Below the pieces are notes generated by a model, which was not told the origin of the DNA, ran no database searches, and was given only the letters and a program-made list of their open reading frames with translations. DNA of 58,349 bases, from the IMG/VR virus record IMGVR_UViG_3300047494_000286, positions 1 through 58,349 of that record; one strand, 5' to 3'. Source of the stretch: a virus. The position numbers were made by a program, and so were the translations under genes. Below are positions 8,314-16,046 of this stretch, piece by piece (position 1 is the stretch's first letter; every line of letters starts with the position of its first letter).

Positions 8314-8897
8314 CCCGCCAGCCAGAGGGAGGCACCGGCCGCCGCACTGCGGCATCGGAACTTGAGGTTGCTCGAGGGAGCGATGCCGACGGCCGCATTG
8401 GGGGCGCCTGCGTTGAAAATGCCACCGCCAGGCGGGTAGAGCGCCAAGACATGCGCGCCGAAATTCCAGACCTCGATCACCATCCCCTTCTGCACCGGGA
8501 AGAGGATCGCGCCGGTGCCGGCCGCGACATTGGCGAAGACGTTGACCAGACTGGTGAGCAGCAGAGCGTTCGTCTGCAGCGAGCCGGTTGCGGTGAGATT
8601 GTCGGCGATCTGCTCGGCAAGGTGCAGGGCGCCGCTGCTATCGAACAGAAACTGCAACGGGTCGAGCGCGACCGGCGATCCGAAGTTGGAGCTGCCGGAG
8701 GTGCTCGGATTGGCGAGCAGTGATCCCGGCGTCAGCGCGACAGCGCCGTTGCCACCGGCGAACAGCGAACCGGGGAAGCCGATCGATTTGTAGATCGGAT
8801 TGCCGCTCGAATCATACACGCCGGTGAACTGATCGCCGAAGATGACGTCTTCTGCCTGAAGCGCCCCGGCATATGGCTTGTATTGACTCGGCGTCAT
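8310..8897 (-). CDS. Putative tail fibre or appendage subunit
   Basis: 195 aa, ATG at 8897. It opens MTPSQYKPYAGALQAEDVI and continues as a Gly/Ala/Ser-rich beta protein whose end (GIAPSSNLKFRCRSAAAG) resembles the C-terminal beta strands of phage appendage proteins. It lies in a run of tail-appendage genes after the Mu gp48 homologue and is translationally coupled to protein B. No catalytic motif was seen. Assignment rests on context and composition. Confidence 0.6.
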   Translation of the reverse strand: MTPSQYKPYAGALQAEDVIFGDQFTGVYDSSGNPIYKSIGFPGSLFAGGNGAVALTPGSLLANPSTSGSSNFGSPVALDPLQFLFDSSGALHLAEQIADNLTATGSLQTNALLLTSLVNVFANVAAGTGAILFPVQKGMVIEVWNFGAHVLALYPPGGGIFNAGAPNAAVGIAPSSNLKFRCRSAAAGASLWLAG

Positions 8898-8916
8898 GGG
8901 CGCCTCCTGAAGCAGG

Positions 8917-9489
8917 CTATGAAGCGGCCAGAACCGATCGACCGCGGGTGTCGGTGAGCGAGCGGCCGTAGGTGTCGCCCACCATGGCCGCGGCCCACAC
9001 CCTGGGCGTCCCGGTTACCGTGATGCCGCTCGTGTCCGTCAGCAGCGCACCGCTGGTGTCGTTGCAAAGATTGTATGCCAGCGTCGACGGCACACTGTTC
9101 GCCACCGGAACGCCCGCCTCGAACGACGGCCCCACCACGGTCAGCGACGGATACCAGTTCATGCGCAGGCCGGCCGCGGTCACGGCAAGCACCGACACCG
9201 CATAGACGACGGTCGCGTCGCCAGCAGCCAGCCAGAGCGTGATGACAGGGCCGATCGCCGTCATGTCATCTGCGAACAGGTCGGTCAGGCCGCCGGAGGG
9301 CGAGATGAGAGCCTGAATGCTGGCGAAGGAGTCGCCGGCGGCCAGCAGCCCCGTTGCGTCGAGCGAGAAATCCAAACGGTCGGCCGCCTGCTTGGGAATC
9401 CAGGCCAGCGCCGGCGCGCTGAGCGTGACGCCGCGCGTGTTCGCCGGGACGTAATCGGCGAGGACGAGTGTGCGAGCGGCGCTTACCAC
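8917..9489 (-). CDS. Putative tail appendage protein
   Basis: 190 aa with a GTG start at 9489, 7 nt after the tailspike stop. The composition is rich in beta-forming and Ala/Thr/Ser residues (SLDATGLLAAGDSFASIQA), and the C-terminal motif TYGRSLTDTRGRS has two GRS-type repeats. It sits between the tailspike and other appendage genes, so a virion or adsorption-apparatus role is likely. No known enzyme motif. Confidence 0.6.
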   Translation of the reverse strand: MVSAARTLVLADYVPANTRGVTLSAPALAWIPKQAADRLDFSLDATGLLAAGDSFASIQALISPSGGLTDLFADDMTAIGPVITLWLAAGDATVVYAVSVLAVTAAGLRMNWYPSLTVVGPSFEAGVPVANSVPSTLAYNLCNDTSGALLTDTSGITVTGTPRVWAAAMVGDTYGRSLTDTRGRSVLAAS

Positions 9490-9496
9490 GACACGA

Positions 9497-10510
9497 TCAA
9501 GCGTATGCGCCGCCCGTCGACGTCACGCCCGGAGCGCTACCGGGTATGTAGTTCGTCGTCGGCGACGTCTGCGCGCCAGCTGTGTAAAGGGTGCCGTTGA
9601 GTACCAGATCAAATCGGACGCCCGTTGCCGTGCCAGACCAGGTAACCGACGCAAAGTTGAGCGAACCGCTTTGCTGGGCTTCAACACAAGCAATGGAAAA
9701 GCTGGGCGATCCACTCAGCGTGACGGCGACATTGTTGACGGTGATGACGCCGCCCGAGGCCGCGTTGGCGTGCGCACCAGAACTCCCGCTGATTGTGTAG
9801 CTGCCGATCGCGGTTATGCTGCCGGCAAGGCAGGACAAGTCAGCATTTGCGCAAGAGCCAAAGTTGACCGCTTGAAAGCTTATGCTGCCGCCATTGCAGG
9901 CCAGCCCAATGCCTTCGTTTATGGGCGTTCCCGTGGCCGTCAGCAGTGCGAAATTCTGAATGGTCAGGCTGGCACCGAGCACAGCCACAAAACAGGCGGC
10001 GTTGGTAACCTCAACCGTGGCACTGCCACCACCGTCGATTGTGATAGAGCCATTGCCTACCGTGGCCCCGACGGCCGTGGCCCCCAACGTGAACGCGCCG
10101 ACGCAATGGATTGTTATGACATTGACCGAGCCGCCAGTGTCATATGCGCTATAGATGACGTTGATAGCCTTTTGTATCGTTGCCCACGCCGTTCCGGCAG
10201 TCAAACCGTCGCCCGTGCTGTCGCTTCCGGTGCTCGCATTCACATAAAGGCTGAGGTTGGCCGCGAGCTTGATACGGCCAATGGTCCGAATTGCAGTGAG
10301 AACCTGGTTCTGCGCTGTCGGGCTTGGCGTGATCCCAGCTGCCGTCACTATAGCAATCAGCTCATTGACGATCATGTTCAGAAACCAGTAGCGCACCCGC
10401 GTCGCCGATGTGACGCCTGGCACACCGCCGGTGAACCAGCCCCGCGTCCCGGTCAGCGTGGGCACGCCGGGGTCGCTTGGCGCGGCGGTGGGATCGGTGA
10501 TCAGGTCCAT
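9497..10510 (-). CDS. Tailspike/tail fibre with beta-helix region
   Basis: 337 aa, ATG at 10510. The first 80 residues (LTGTRGWFTGGVPGVTSATR, FLNMIVNELIAIVTAAG) look like a baseplate-attachment domain. From about residue 95 the sequence LYVNASTGSDSTGDG followed by AWATIQKAINVI is the signature of pectate-lyase-like right-handed beta-helix tailspikes, and the rest runs as short beta repeats (VGNGSITIDGGGSATVEV). It should bind, and possibly cleave, a surface glycan. It follows the gp48 homologue, the normal place for the first fibre gene of Mu-type tails. Confidence 0.78.
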   Translation of the reverse strand: MDLITDPTAAPSDPGVPTLTGTRGWFTGGVPGVTSATRVRYWFLNMIVNELIAIVTAAGITPSPTAQNQVLTAIRTIGRIKLAANLSLYVNASTGSDSTGDGLTAGTAWATIQKAINVIYSAYDTGGSVNVITIHCVGAFTLGATAVGATVGNGSITIDGGGSATVEVTNAACFVAVLGASLTIQNFALLTATGTPINEGIGLACNGGSISFQAVNFGSCANADLSCLAGSITAIGSYTISGSSGAHANAASGGVITVNNVAVTLSGSPSFSIACVEAQQSGSLNFASVTWSGTATGVRFDLVLNGTLYTAGAQTSPTTNYIPGSAPGVTSTGGAYA

Positions 10511-10523
10511 GCCGCGCGCTCCA

Positions 10524-11129
10524 CTACGACGAGAAGACGAAGGCGACCGTCGTCTGGGCCGGCGCCAGGATCGATATCCGACAGACCAGTTCGGTCGCGT
10601 CGTAGGTCTCGAGAGGATCGTCGGCAAACGACTGATCGGCAGAGAAGTAGAAGGTGGTCACGTCCGGCGCATTGACCTGCCAGAAAAACTGCCATCCTTC
10701 GTCGTAGCAGGGGCCATCACAGGGATCGTCTGCATCGAACGGCCAGTATTGGTCGATGGTGATGGCGAACCCGAGAGCCGCCGCGAACGCGACGAAGTAA
10801 GCGGCCGACTGGCCGCCGCCCGATATCAACTTTGCAACGACCGCCGCCTGACGCTGCTCGAGCGACGGGGACGCAACGGTGCAGGGATCTGGAAGGCCAA
10901 GCGTGGCTTCCCACTCGGGCAGCAGCTCGACCGTCGTCGCCGGAAACGCGTCGATCAGCAGATTCGTAGAGCGATCGTACTGGCGGACATATGTCGGCAT
11001 CAGCGCATTGATGGTCTGCGTCAGCACGGCGTCGGGATCGCGCGGCCAGATCGGGCCGGTCGGCATGATATCCTGGAAGGTCTGCAGGAAATCAGACTGC
11101 TGATATGGCGGCGGCTGGGTCCCGTTCAT
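10524..11129 (-). CDS. Mu gp48-like baseplate/tail protein (DUF2313)
   Basis: 201 aa. ATG at 11129 overlaps the stop of the gp47 homologue by one base. Conserved features of the family are visible: FLQTFQDIMPTGPIWPRD at the N-terminus, LIDAFPATTVELLPEWEATLGLPD, and a C-terminal CRISILAPAQTTVAF strand. In Mu-like phages this protein sits at the outer baseplate next to the gp47 wedge and connects to fibres, which agrees with the tailspike gene just downstream. Confidence 0.88.
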   Translation of the reverse strand: MNGTQPPPYQQSDFLQTFQDIMPTGPIWPRDPDAVLTQTINALMPTYVRQYDRSTNLLIDAFPATTVELLPEWEATLGLPDPCTVASPSLEQRQAAVVAKLISGGGQSAAYFVAFAAALGFAITIDQYWPFDADDPCDGPCYDEGWQFFWQVNAPDVTTFYFSADQSFADDPLETYDATELVCRISILAPAQTTVAFVFSS

Positions 11130-12301
11130 CAGGTCACGTATGTCATCGTTCCGACCGTGAACATCGCGCCCGTCGCCGGTATGATCGAGGCAGCCGGCAC
11201 CGTCACGTTGAACATTGTCAGGCCTGGGATTGCCTCGAGCGCCGCATACCAATCGGACGGCTCGATAGCGGCCCACGCCGCGCCGCTCGATGGGTTGACC
11301 GTGCCGCCCACATTCGCAAGCCGGACGAACATGTCCTTGAGGGCCGCGACGATGTTCGCCTGCATCGCCGTGGTGTTGTTCGCGCCGAGATCGGTGATCG
11401 TGAAATTGACCGGCGACGGCGTGGGAGCGTTGCTATAGACGAGCGCCGTCACCGGCTGCACCGGAAAGATCGCATTTGCGACATTCAACTGATCGCCGGT
11501 CGCGTGGCCGCTTCCGCGCGGCTCATTGGTCGCGGTGCCATTCGAGCCTTGCGGAAAACCTCCATGGGTTTCCTCGGCCTCGTCCAGCATCGTGTAGACG
11601 GTCACCGAGCCGGAACCGACCGCGTTGCGGGCTACCCATGCTCGCGTCACACCCGGCACCGTGAGGGCCCATTCGATGTAATCGCTCATGTCGCCGCCCT
11701 GGGCCGGCGCCGCATAGCGGTCGAGCACGCGCGTGCGGTAGTCGTCAGTGGTCTCCTGATCGGCGCCCCCACTGACCTGGGTGGCGACGACGCCGACCGA
11801 TTGCACGTTGGCGATCGGCGATGCCAGGGCCATGGCGGTCCCGACGTCGCAGTTCCCCGCCGAGCCCGCCGTGAGCGCGACGATCGGCACGGTCGCCGTC
11901 GTGCCGGAGATAGTCGCATCGGCCGTGGCCTGGTAGGGAAACGAGTCGCCGCCGCGGTTGATGAGCGTGCCGGACGGAATCGAAGGCGCCCCCACAACAG
12001 TGAACGTCACGGCCGGGGAGCTCGCGAAGGTGGCATCCTCCTGCAGGACGCCCTTCAGGCTTCCCCACCCCGACAGGAACTCGCCGGCCGCCGTGAACGG
12101 GACGGCCATCAGGCTGATCCAGTCCAGGAAGTCGTAATGCTGGAATGCGAACCCTGCCTGCACGATGGCAAGGATTCGGATGACCGCCTTCTGCAACAAG
12201 CCAAAGATCGTCACGTTGGCCGGGGACGTGATCTGCGCGGCGTTGACGTCCTGTATCGCCTCGTTCTTCAGGTCCGTGAGAGCCGGGCGGCTATAGGGCA
12301 T
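11129..12301 (-). CDS. Baseplate wedge protein, J/Mu gp47 family
   Basis: 390 aa; ATG at 12301 shares a base with the upstream TAA. It shows the baseplate J features: a helical N-terminus (LQKAVIRILAIVQAGFAFQH), the beta-rich middle with GTLINRGGDSFPYQATADAT and LTAGSAGNCDVGTAMAL, and the GGADQETTDDYRTRVLDRYA segment. It forms the baseplate wedge ring of a contractile tail. Order and coupling with gp46 and gp48 homologues are as in Mu. Confidence 0.93.
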   Translation of the reverse strand: MPYSRPALTDLKNEAIQDVNAAQITSPANVTIFGLLQKAVIRILAIVQAGFAFQHYDFLDWISLMAVPFTAAGEFLSGWGSLKGVLQEDATFASSPAVTFTVVGAPSIPSGTLINRGGDSFPYQATADATISGTTATVPIVALTAGSAGNCDVGTAMALASPIANVQSVGVVATQVSGGADQETTDDYRTRVLDRYAAPAQGGDMSDYIEWALTVPGVTRAWVARNAVGSGSVTVYTMLDEAEETHGGFPQGSNGTATNEPRGSGHATGDQLNVANAIFPVQPVTALVYSNAPTPSPVNFTITDLGANNTTAMQANIVAALKDMFVRLANVGGTVNPSSGAAWAAIEPSDWYAALEAIPGLTMFNVTVPAASIIPATGAMFTVGTMTYVT

Positions 12302-12759
12302 TACAGGCCGCTCCACGCCCAGGAGTATTTGAATCTCAGCGGCGGAACGCTGCCGGGCGACTTGATGTCGATCAGGATGCCCAGCGCGTTGATCGACGCC
12401 CAGAACGTCTGCACCGTTACCGAGGCCGCGACGCCGTCATCGATGAGCCACTGCAACGCTTCCTGACAGTAGTCGCGCGCCCGGTTAAGAACCGTCGTCT
12501 GATCGGTGATTTTGCTCCGGTTCAGCTGCCAGAGACGCGATCCGATCAGGCTCGGCTCGTAGGTATCGCCCCACCAGCCGCGCAGATCCGGCACGCCGTT
12601 CGGGTCGGGGTCGACGTAGTCGGCCGACGCTCGACGATCGGTGAACAGCGATACCAGAACCGCTGACTCGATTGGCGATCCCGTTGCCAGGTCATGGGGC
12701 GTCGTGTCCCAGTCACCTCGCGCCTCGGCCGCGTTCCAGACGATCGCGATATCGCTCAT
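12301..12759 (-). CDS. Mu gp46-like baseplate protein (gp25 type)
   Basis: 152 aa. GDWDTTPHDLATGSPIESAV at the N-terminus, YVDPDPNGVPDLRGWWGDTY in the middle and GSRLWQLNRSKIT match the phage GP46 family, related to the T4 gp25 sheath initiator. It should lie at the junction of baseplate and sheath. The start overlaps the gp45 homologue's stop by 4 nt. Confidence 0.92.
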   Translation of the reverse strand: MSDIAIVWNAAEARGDWDTTPHDLATGSPIESAVLVSLFTDRRASADYVDPDPNGVPDLRGWWGDTYEPSLIGSRLWQLNRSKITDQTTVLNRARDYCQEALQWLIDDGVAASVTVQTFWASINALGILIDIKSPGSVPPLRFKYSWAWSGL

Positions 12760-13346
12760 GTTTCTTGCTGATCTGGCACGTCGGTTTCGACGACTGATCC
12801 GCCTGTTTGGATGTTGCGGACCTTGTGCGTATGCGAATTGCGCAGAGTACGCCCGGAGGCCAGCGTCTCGGTCTGCGTATCGCAGTTGTCGATGACGTCA
12901 CCTGTGCATTCCAGCAGCGGTGAAACGACGCGCATCTTCACAGTCGCGGTAGCCGTAATCGTCGTCGCATTCTCAATAGTCACTGGCGAGGCCTGCGCCA
13001 GCACACGGACGCCCGCGGCCGACAGGTATATCTGCCGACCGAGATCGTCATGGATCACTGTCTCGCCCGAATTAAGGTTCCTGATACGCAACTTGTTGCT
13101 GTTCGTTCCGGCGACCACGCCGTTCGACCGATCGCCACCGGTGAAATGAAGAATGACGTCGGTTCCGACCGGAGGGTTGGACACGAATCCATAGTGCTGC
13201 ACCGCCGGCAGCTTGTCGTGCAGCTCGAGATATCCGACCTGCGCCTGGATTAACTGCACCGGTCCTGTATCGTCGACCTTGGTCACCTGGCCGAGCGCGA
13301 AGTGCGCCCGCAAACGCTTCCAGATGCGTTCGATATGGTCTCTCAC
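12756..13346 (-). CDS. Mu gp45-like baseplate spike protein
   Basis: 196 aa with a GTG start at 13346 in a GTGA overlap with the upstream stop; this start gives RDHIERIWKRLRAHFALGQV, typical of the family, whereas the longer frame reads Arg-rich out-of-frame sequence. The middle is the OB-fold region (GGDRSNGVVAGTNS), and the C-terminal half is a beta-strand spike (GETVIHDDLGRQIYLSAAG, then VTIENATTITATATVKMRV). It should be the membrane-piercing tip of the tail. Confidence 0.9.
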   Translation of the reverse strand: MRDHIERIWKRLRAHFALGQVTKVDDTGPVQLIQAQVGYLELHDKLPAVQHYGFVSNPPVGTDVILHFTGGDRSNGVVAGTNSNKLRIRNLNSGETVIHDDLGRQIYLSAAGVRVLAQASPVTIENATTITATATVKMRVVSPLLECTGDVIDNCDTQTETLASGRTLRNSHTHKVRNIQTGGSVVETDVPDQQET

Positions 13347-14500
13347 AGTGCGGCGGGCGGCAGATTGGTCTGGGGTGTAGGCCCTGGATCGGCCCCACCT
13401 GGTGCGTCGAGGCCCTGTCCGACCTGCCAATCGTAGAGCTGCAGGATGCTCGGCTCTGGGGTGAAGGCCTCTTTCGGCATCATTTCCAGTTCAGCCACGG
13501 TGCCCCGTTCGTCGTCGCGGATGAACGATACGTTCGCAATTATCCAGCCGTCGCCATTGATGTAGGTCGAGGGGACGTCCAGCAGCGGCACGACGGCATT
13601 CGGACGCCAGAGAGCCCCTGAGCTGTCTCGCCAACTGTCGCAGACAACATGTGCCACCTGCGACCGGCCATATCGGCGCGACATTTCCCATTGCGCGCGG
13701 GCCTGCGCGACCGACTGGCCATATTGGAACTGTTCAGACACCACGATCAGCTGGCGAAAGCGTGGCACGCCGCGGTCCTTGACGACCGGAAATGGTGTGT
13801 TGCCGGAGCCAAGGTCGGAGAGCGAGTCGACGGACATGATTGCCGGCAGATAATCGGAATATCGCCCGTCCATCGAGAAGATGCCCTGCGCGGCCTCGAC
13901 ATTGACGCCTTCGGCAAAGCCGCTCTGCATGGTCGTCGCGCCGACGGCAGCCAGCAGAAGATCGCCATTCTCGTCTTCATAGGACAGGAGCGTCGCATAC
14001 CGCGCCACACGCTCGACGATTTCGTACGGCGTCTCGCCGAGGGTAACGTTGAACTGTGGGATGGCTGGACCGTTTCCGCCCAGGCTCCTGACCGTTACAC
14101 CGTAAGGCGATGCCAGGCCTTGCGCGAGAACAAGGGCCGACGCGCCGCTGATCTGCATGCCTTTGATGACGGCCGAACAATCGACCAGGTCCTGGCACTT
14201 GCCGCGGCCCATGATCCGCATGACGTGCTGATCCTTGGAAATCGCAGGCACGAACCGGTCGATATAGCCGGTGACGACAAGATCGCCGCCGATCAGCAGC
14301 TGGCAGGTGTCTCCGGGTTTCACCACAACCCGCTGCTGACCCGGGTACCGGTCGGTGAAGACGATATCGAAGGCCCTCGGGACACGCTCGCAATCCGCCG
14401 TCACGCGGACGGATTGCCAGCCCTGAAGCTGCTGGTCATTGACCAGCAGCGTGACCGTGTTGTCCGGCGGTTCGGCCGCATCGCCCACGGTCGCGCTCAA
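13343..14500 (-). CDS. Mu gp44 (gpP)-like baseplate hub protein
   Basis: 385 aa with an apparent TTG start coupled to the upstream stop (TTGA). The N-terminal VTLLVNDQQLQGWQSVRVT and FVPAISKDQHVMRIMGRGK are characteristic of the Mu gpP/phage late control D hub family, structurally related to T4 gp27 and VgrG. It would trimerise as the hub carrying the gp45 spike. The TTG start is unusual but fixed by the overlap and by the family N-terminus. Confidence 0.9.
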   Translation of the reverse strand: MSATVGDAAEPPDNTVTLLVNDQQLQGWQSVRVTADCERVPRAFDIVFTDRYPGQQRVVVKPGDTCQLLIGGDLVVTGYIDRFVPAISKDQHVMRIMGRGKCQDLVDCSAVIKGMQISGASALVLAQGLASPYGVTVRSLGGNGPAIPQFNVTLGETPYEIVERVARYATLLSYEDENGDLLLAAVGATTMQSGFAEGVNVEAAQGIFSMDGRYSDYLPAIMSVDSLSDLGSGNTPFPVVKDRGVPRFRQLIVVSEQFQYGQSVAQARAQWEMSRRYGRSQVAHVVCDSWRDSSGALWRPNAVVPLLDVPSTYINGDGWIIANVSFIRDDERGTVAELEMMPKEAFTPEPSILQLYDWQVGQGLDAPGGADPGPTPQTNLPPAAL

Positions 14501-15075
14501 AACGCCAGCGCCTCGAACTGCACCGGCATGAATGCGGGGTGGATCGGATTGACCCGCCGCACCAGCTCATCGTAGCGCGACGTGTCGCCGTAGAGCTGGT
14601 AGGCGAGCGCCAGTGCCGGCATGGACCTCGGCCGGCTGATCGTCACGACCTGCGCCAGGCTGGAGCCGCGAACCGTCATGTCCTGCACGACGCCGGTCCG
14701 CAGATCCCGCAGCGCCAGGTAGCTTTGCAGATCGCCGGCATCGCCCGCGATCTCGATCTCCGCGTCGAACAGCGCCGCGGCATCCGCCAATATGGTCTGC
14801 GCGTCGTTGTAGCTGGTCGGCTGGTAGCTCGCGATGGCGCGCGCGAGGGAGGTCAGGGCAGCCCGCCGGCAGATCGCCGCCACCGCCGCCTGCACCGTCG
14901 CGATCGCCGTGCCGATCGGCGCACCGCTTGGCAGCGCAGGCGGGCTGAAGACGGCCAGGGCGGACAGCAGCCGGATCGCATCGGTGGGATCCGTGCAGGA
15001 CGCGCGGAGTGCTTCCGCGACCGCCTGGGCGCCGCTTGCAGCCGCTGAGGCCGGAGAGGCCGCCGTGCCGCTCAC
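14497..15075 (-). CDS. C-terminal half of a split gpN (DNA circularization) protein
   Basis: 192 aa, GTG start in a GTGA overlap with the upstream gene. The C-terminal LPALAL-like end (SMPALALAYQLYGDTSRYDE, RRVNPIHPAFMP) matches the C-terminus normally found in single-chain Mu gpN (DNA circularization/baseplate) proteins, while the upstream gene supplies the N-terminal domain. The first 60 residues are Ala-rich helix. So gpN here appears to be made as two coupled polypeptides; both reading frames are intact, which argues for a real split rather than a sequencing error. Confidence 0.7.
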   Translation of the reverse strand: MSGTAASPASAAASGAQAVAEALRASCTDPTDAIRLLSALAVFSPPALPSGAPIGTAIATVQAAVAAICRRAALTSLARAIASYQPTSYNDAQTILADAAALFDAEIEIAGDAGDLQSYLALRDLRTGVVQDMTVRGSSLAQVVTISRPRSMPALALAYQLYGDTSRYDELVRRVNPIHPAFMPVQFEALAF

Positions 15076-16046
15076 AGGCCGCTCACCAGGCCGGCGAAGT
15101 TGGAGCCGGCGGTTGTTACGGCGGTAACGGCGGACACCGATTGCGCAAGCAAGTTGTTCGTCGCATAGGCCGCCGCCGCCACGGTCGAGAGAGCGGCCGG
15201 GATCGGCGATGTCAGTGTCGGCGCCGATGTCAGCTGCCCGACGTTGTAGCGCCCGAAATAGGTCCCGCGCCCCACGACCGCCGCCAGCCCGCGCACCGCG
15301 CCTACAACGCGCCCCGCGTCACCCACAAGATGCGCCGCGGTGCCAATCCAGGTCTGCGCCGTCGCGACGCCGGCCGAGACGACGGTCGCGCCATACTGGA
15401 TCGAGGAGGCGATATCGCTGCCGAAGTCGTCGGAGCAGGCATCGTCGGCATTGTCGGCACTGTCGTCGACCGAGTCCTGCGTCGACTGATCGGCGCTTGG
15501 AAAGAGCGGTTGCGTCTGCGGCGTGATGACGAACGTGAATTCCAGCTCGACCACACGCCCGAGATCGGATCGCTCGGTCGCCGAGAAATCGAGCAGCACC
15601 GCCTGCTGCGCGCCCAGCGAGGGATGAACGAGGATGCCGGGTCCGGCTACCTCAGCGGCCGCGATCATGGCGTCCCGCTGATCGTAGACGTCATCGCCGA
15701 CGAGAAACCCGGTGAACCGGTTGAGGCGGGACGCACGGCCGAGATCCTCGGGCCATGGATCATCGCGGTTGACATATTCGTGCAGCGCGACGCGGCGGCC
15801 ACGCTTGATCGGCGCTTCCCGGATCGCGAACTGAACGCCGCGCCAGGACGCGGGCTGCAGCCGATCCGCCCACGGGCCGAGACCCTGGATGGCACCCCCG
15901 TAGCCGAGCGAGAACGGGTTGCCAGACGCCAGCGACGCCAAGGACCCGGCCAGGTTCCCCACGGTGCTGGCGACGCGGCTCACGGCGTTGACCGTCGCCG
16001 CGGTCTCGTTGATACCGCCGACGATGCTGCCGAAAGCGCCGTTCAT
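15072..16046 (-). CDS. gpN N-terminal part, DNA circularization protein domain
   Basis: 324 aa. Residues about 55-160 match the DNA_circ_N domain: WADRLQPASWRGVQFAI, GRRVALHEYVNRDDPWPED, FTGFLVGDDVYDQRDAMI and GPGILVHPSLG. The rest is Ala-rich helix. In Mu-type tails this protein is a baseplate component despite its historical name. ATG at 16046 overlaps the tape-measure stop. The typical gpN C-terminus is missing and is found in the next gene. Confidence 0.85.
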   Translation of the reverse strand: MNGAFGSIVGGINETAATVNAVSRVASTVGNLAGSLASLASGNPFSLGYGGAIQGLGPWADRLQPASWRGVQFAIREAPIKRGRRVALHEYVNRDDPWPEDLGRASRLNRFTGFLVGDDVYDQRDAMIAAAEVAGPGILVHPSLGAQQAVLLDFSATERSDLGRVVELEFTFVITPQTQPLFPSADQSTQDSVDDSADNADDACSDDFGSDIASSIQYGATVVSAGVATAQTWIGTAAHLVGDAGRVVGAVRGLAAVVGRGTYFGRYNVGQLTSAPTLTSPIPAALSTVAAAAYATNNLLAQSVSAVTAVTTAGSNFAGLVSGL

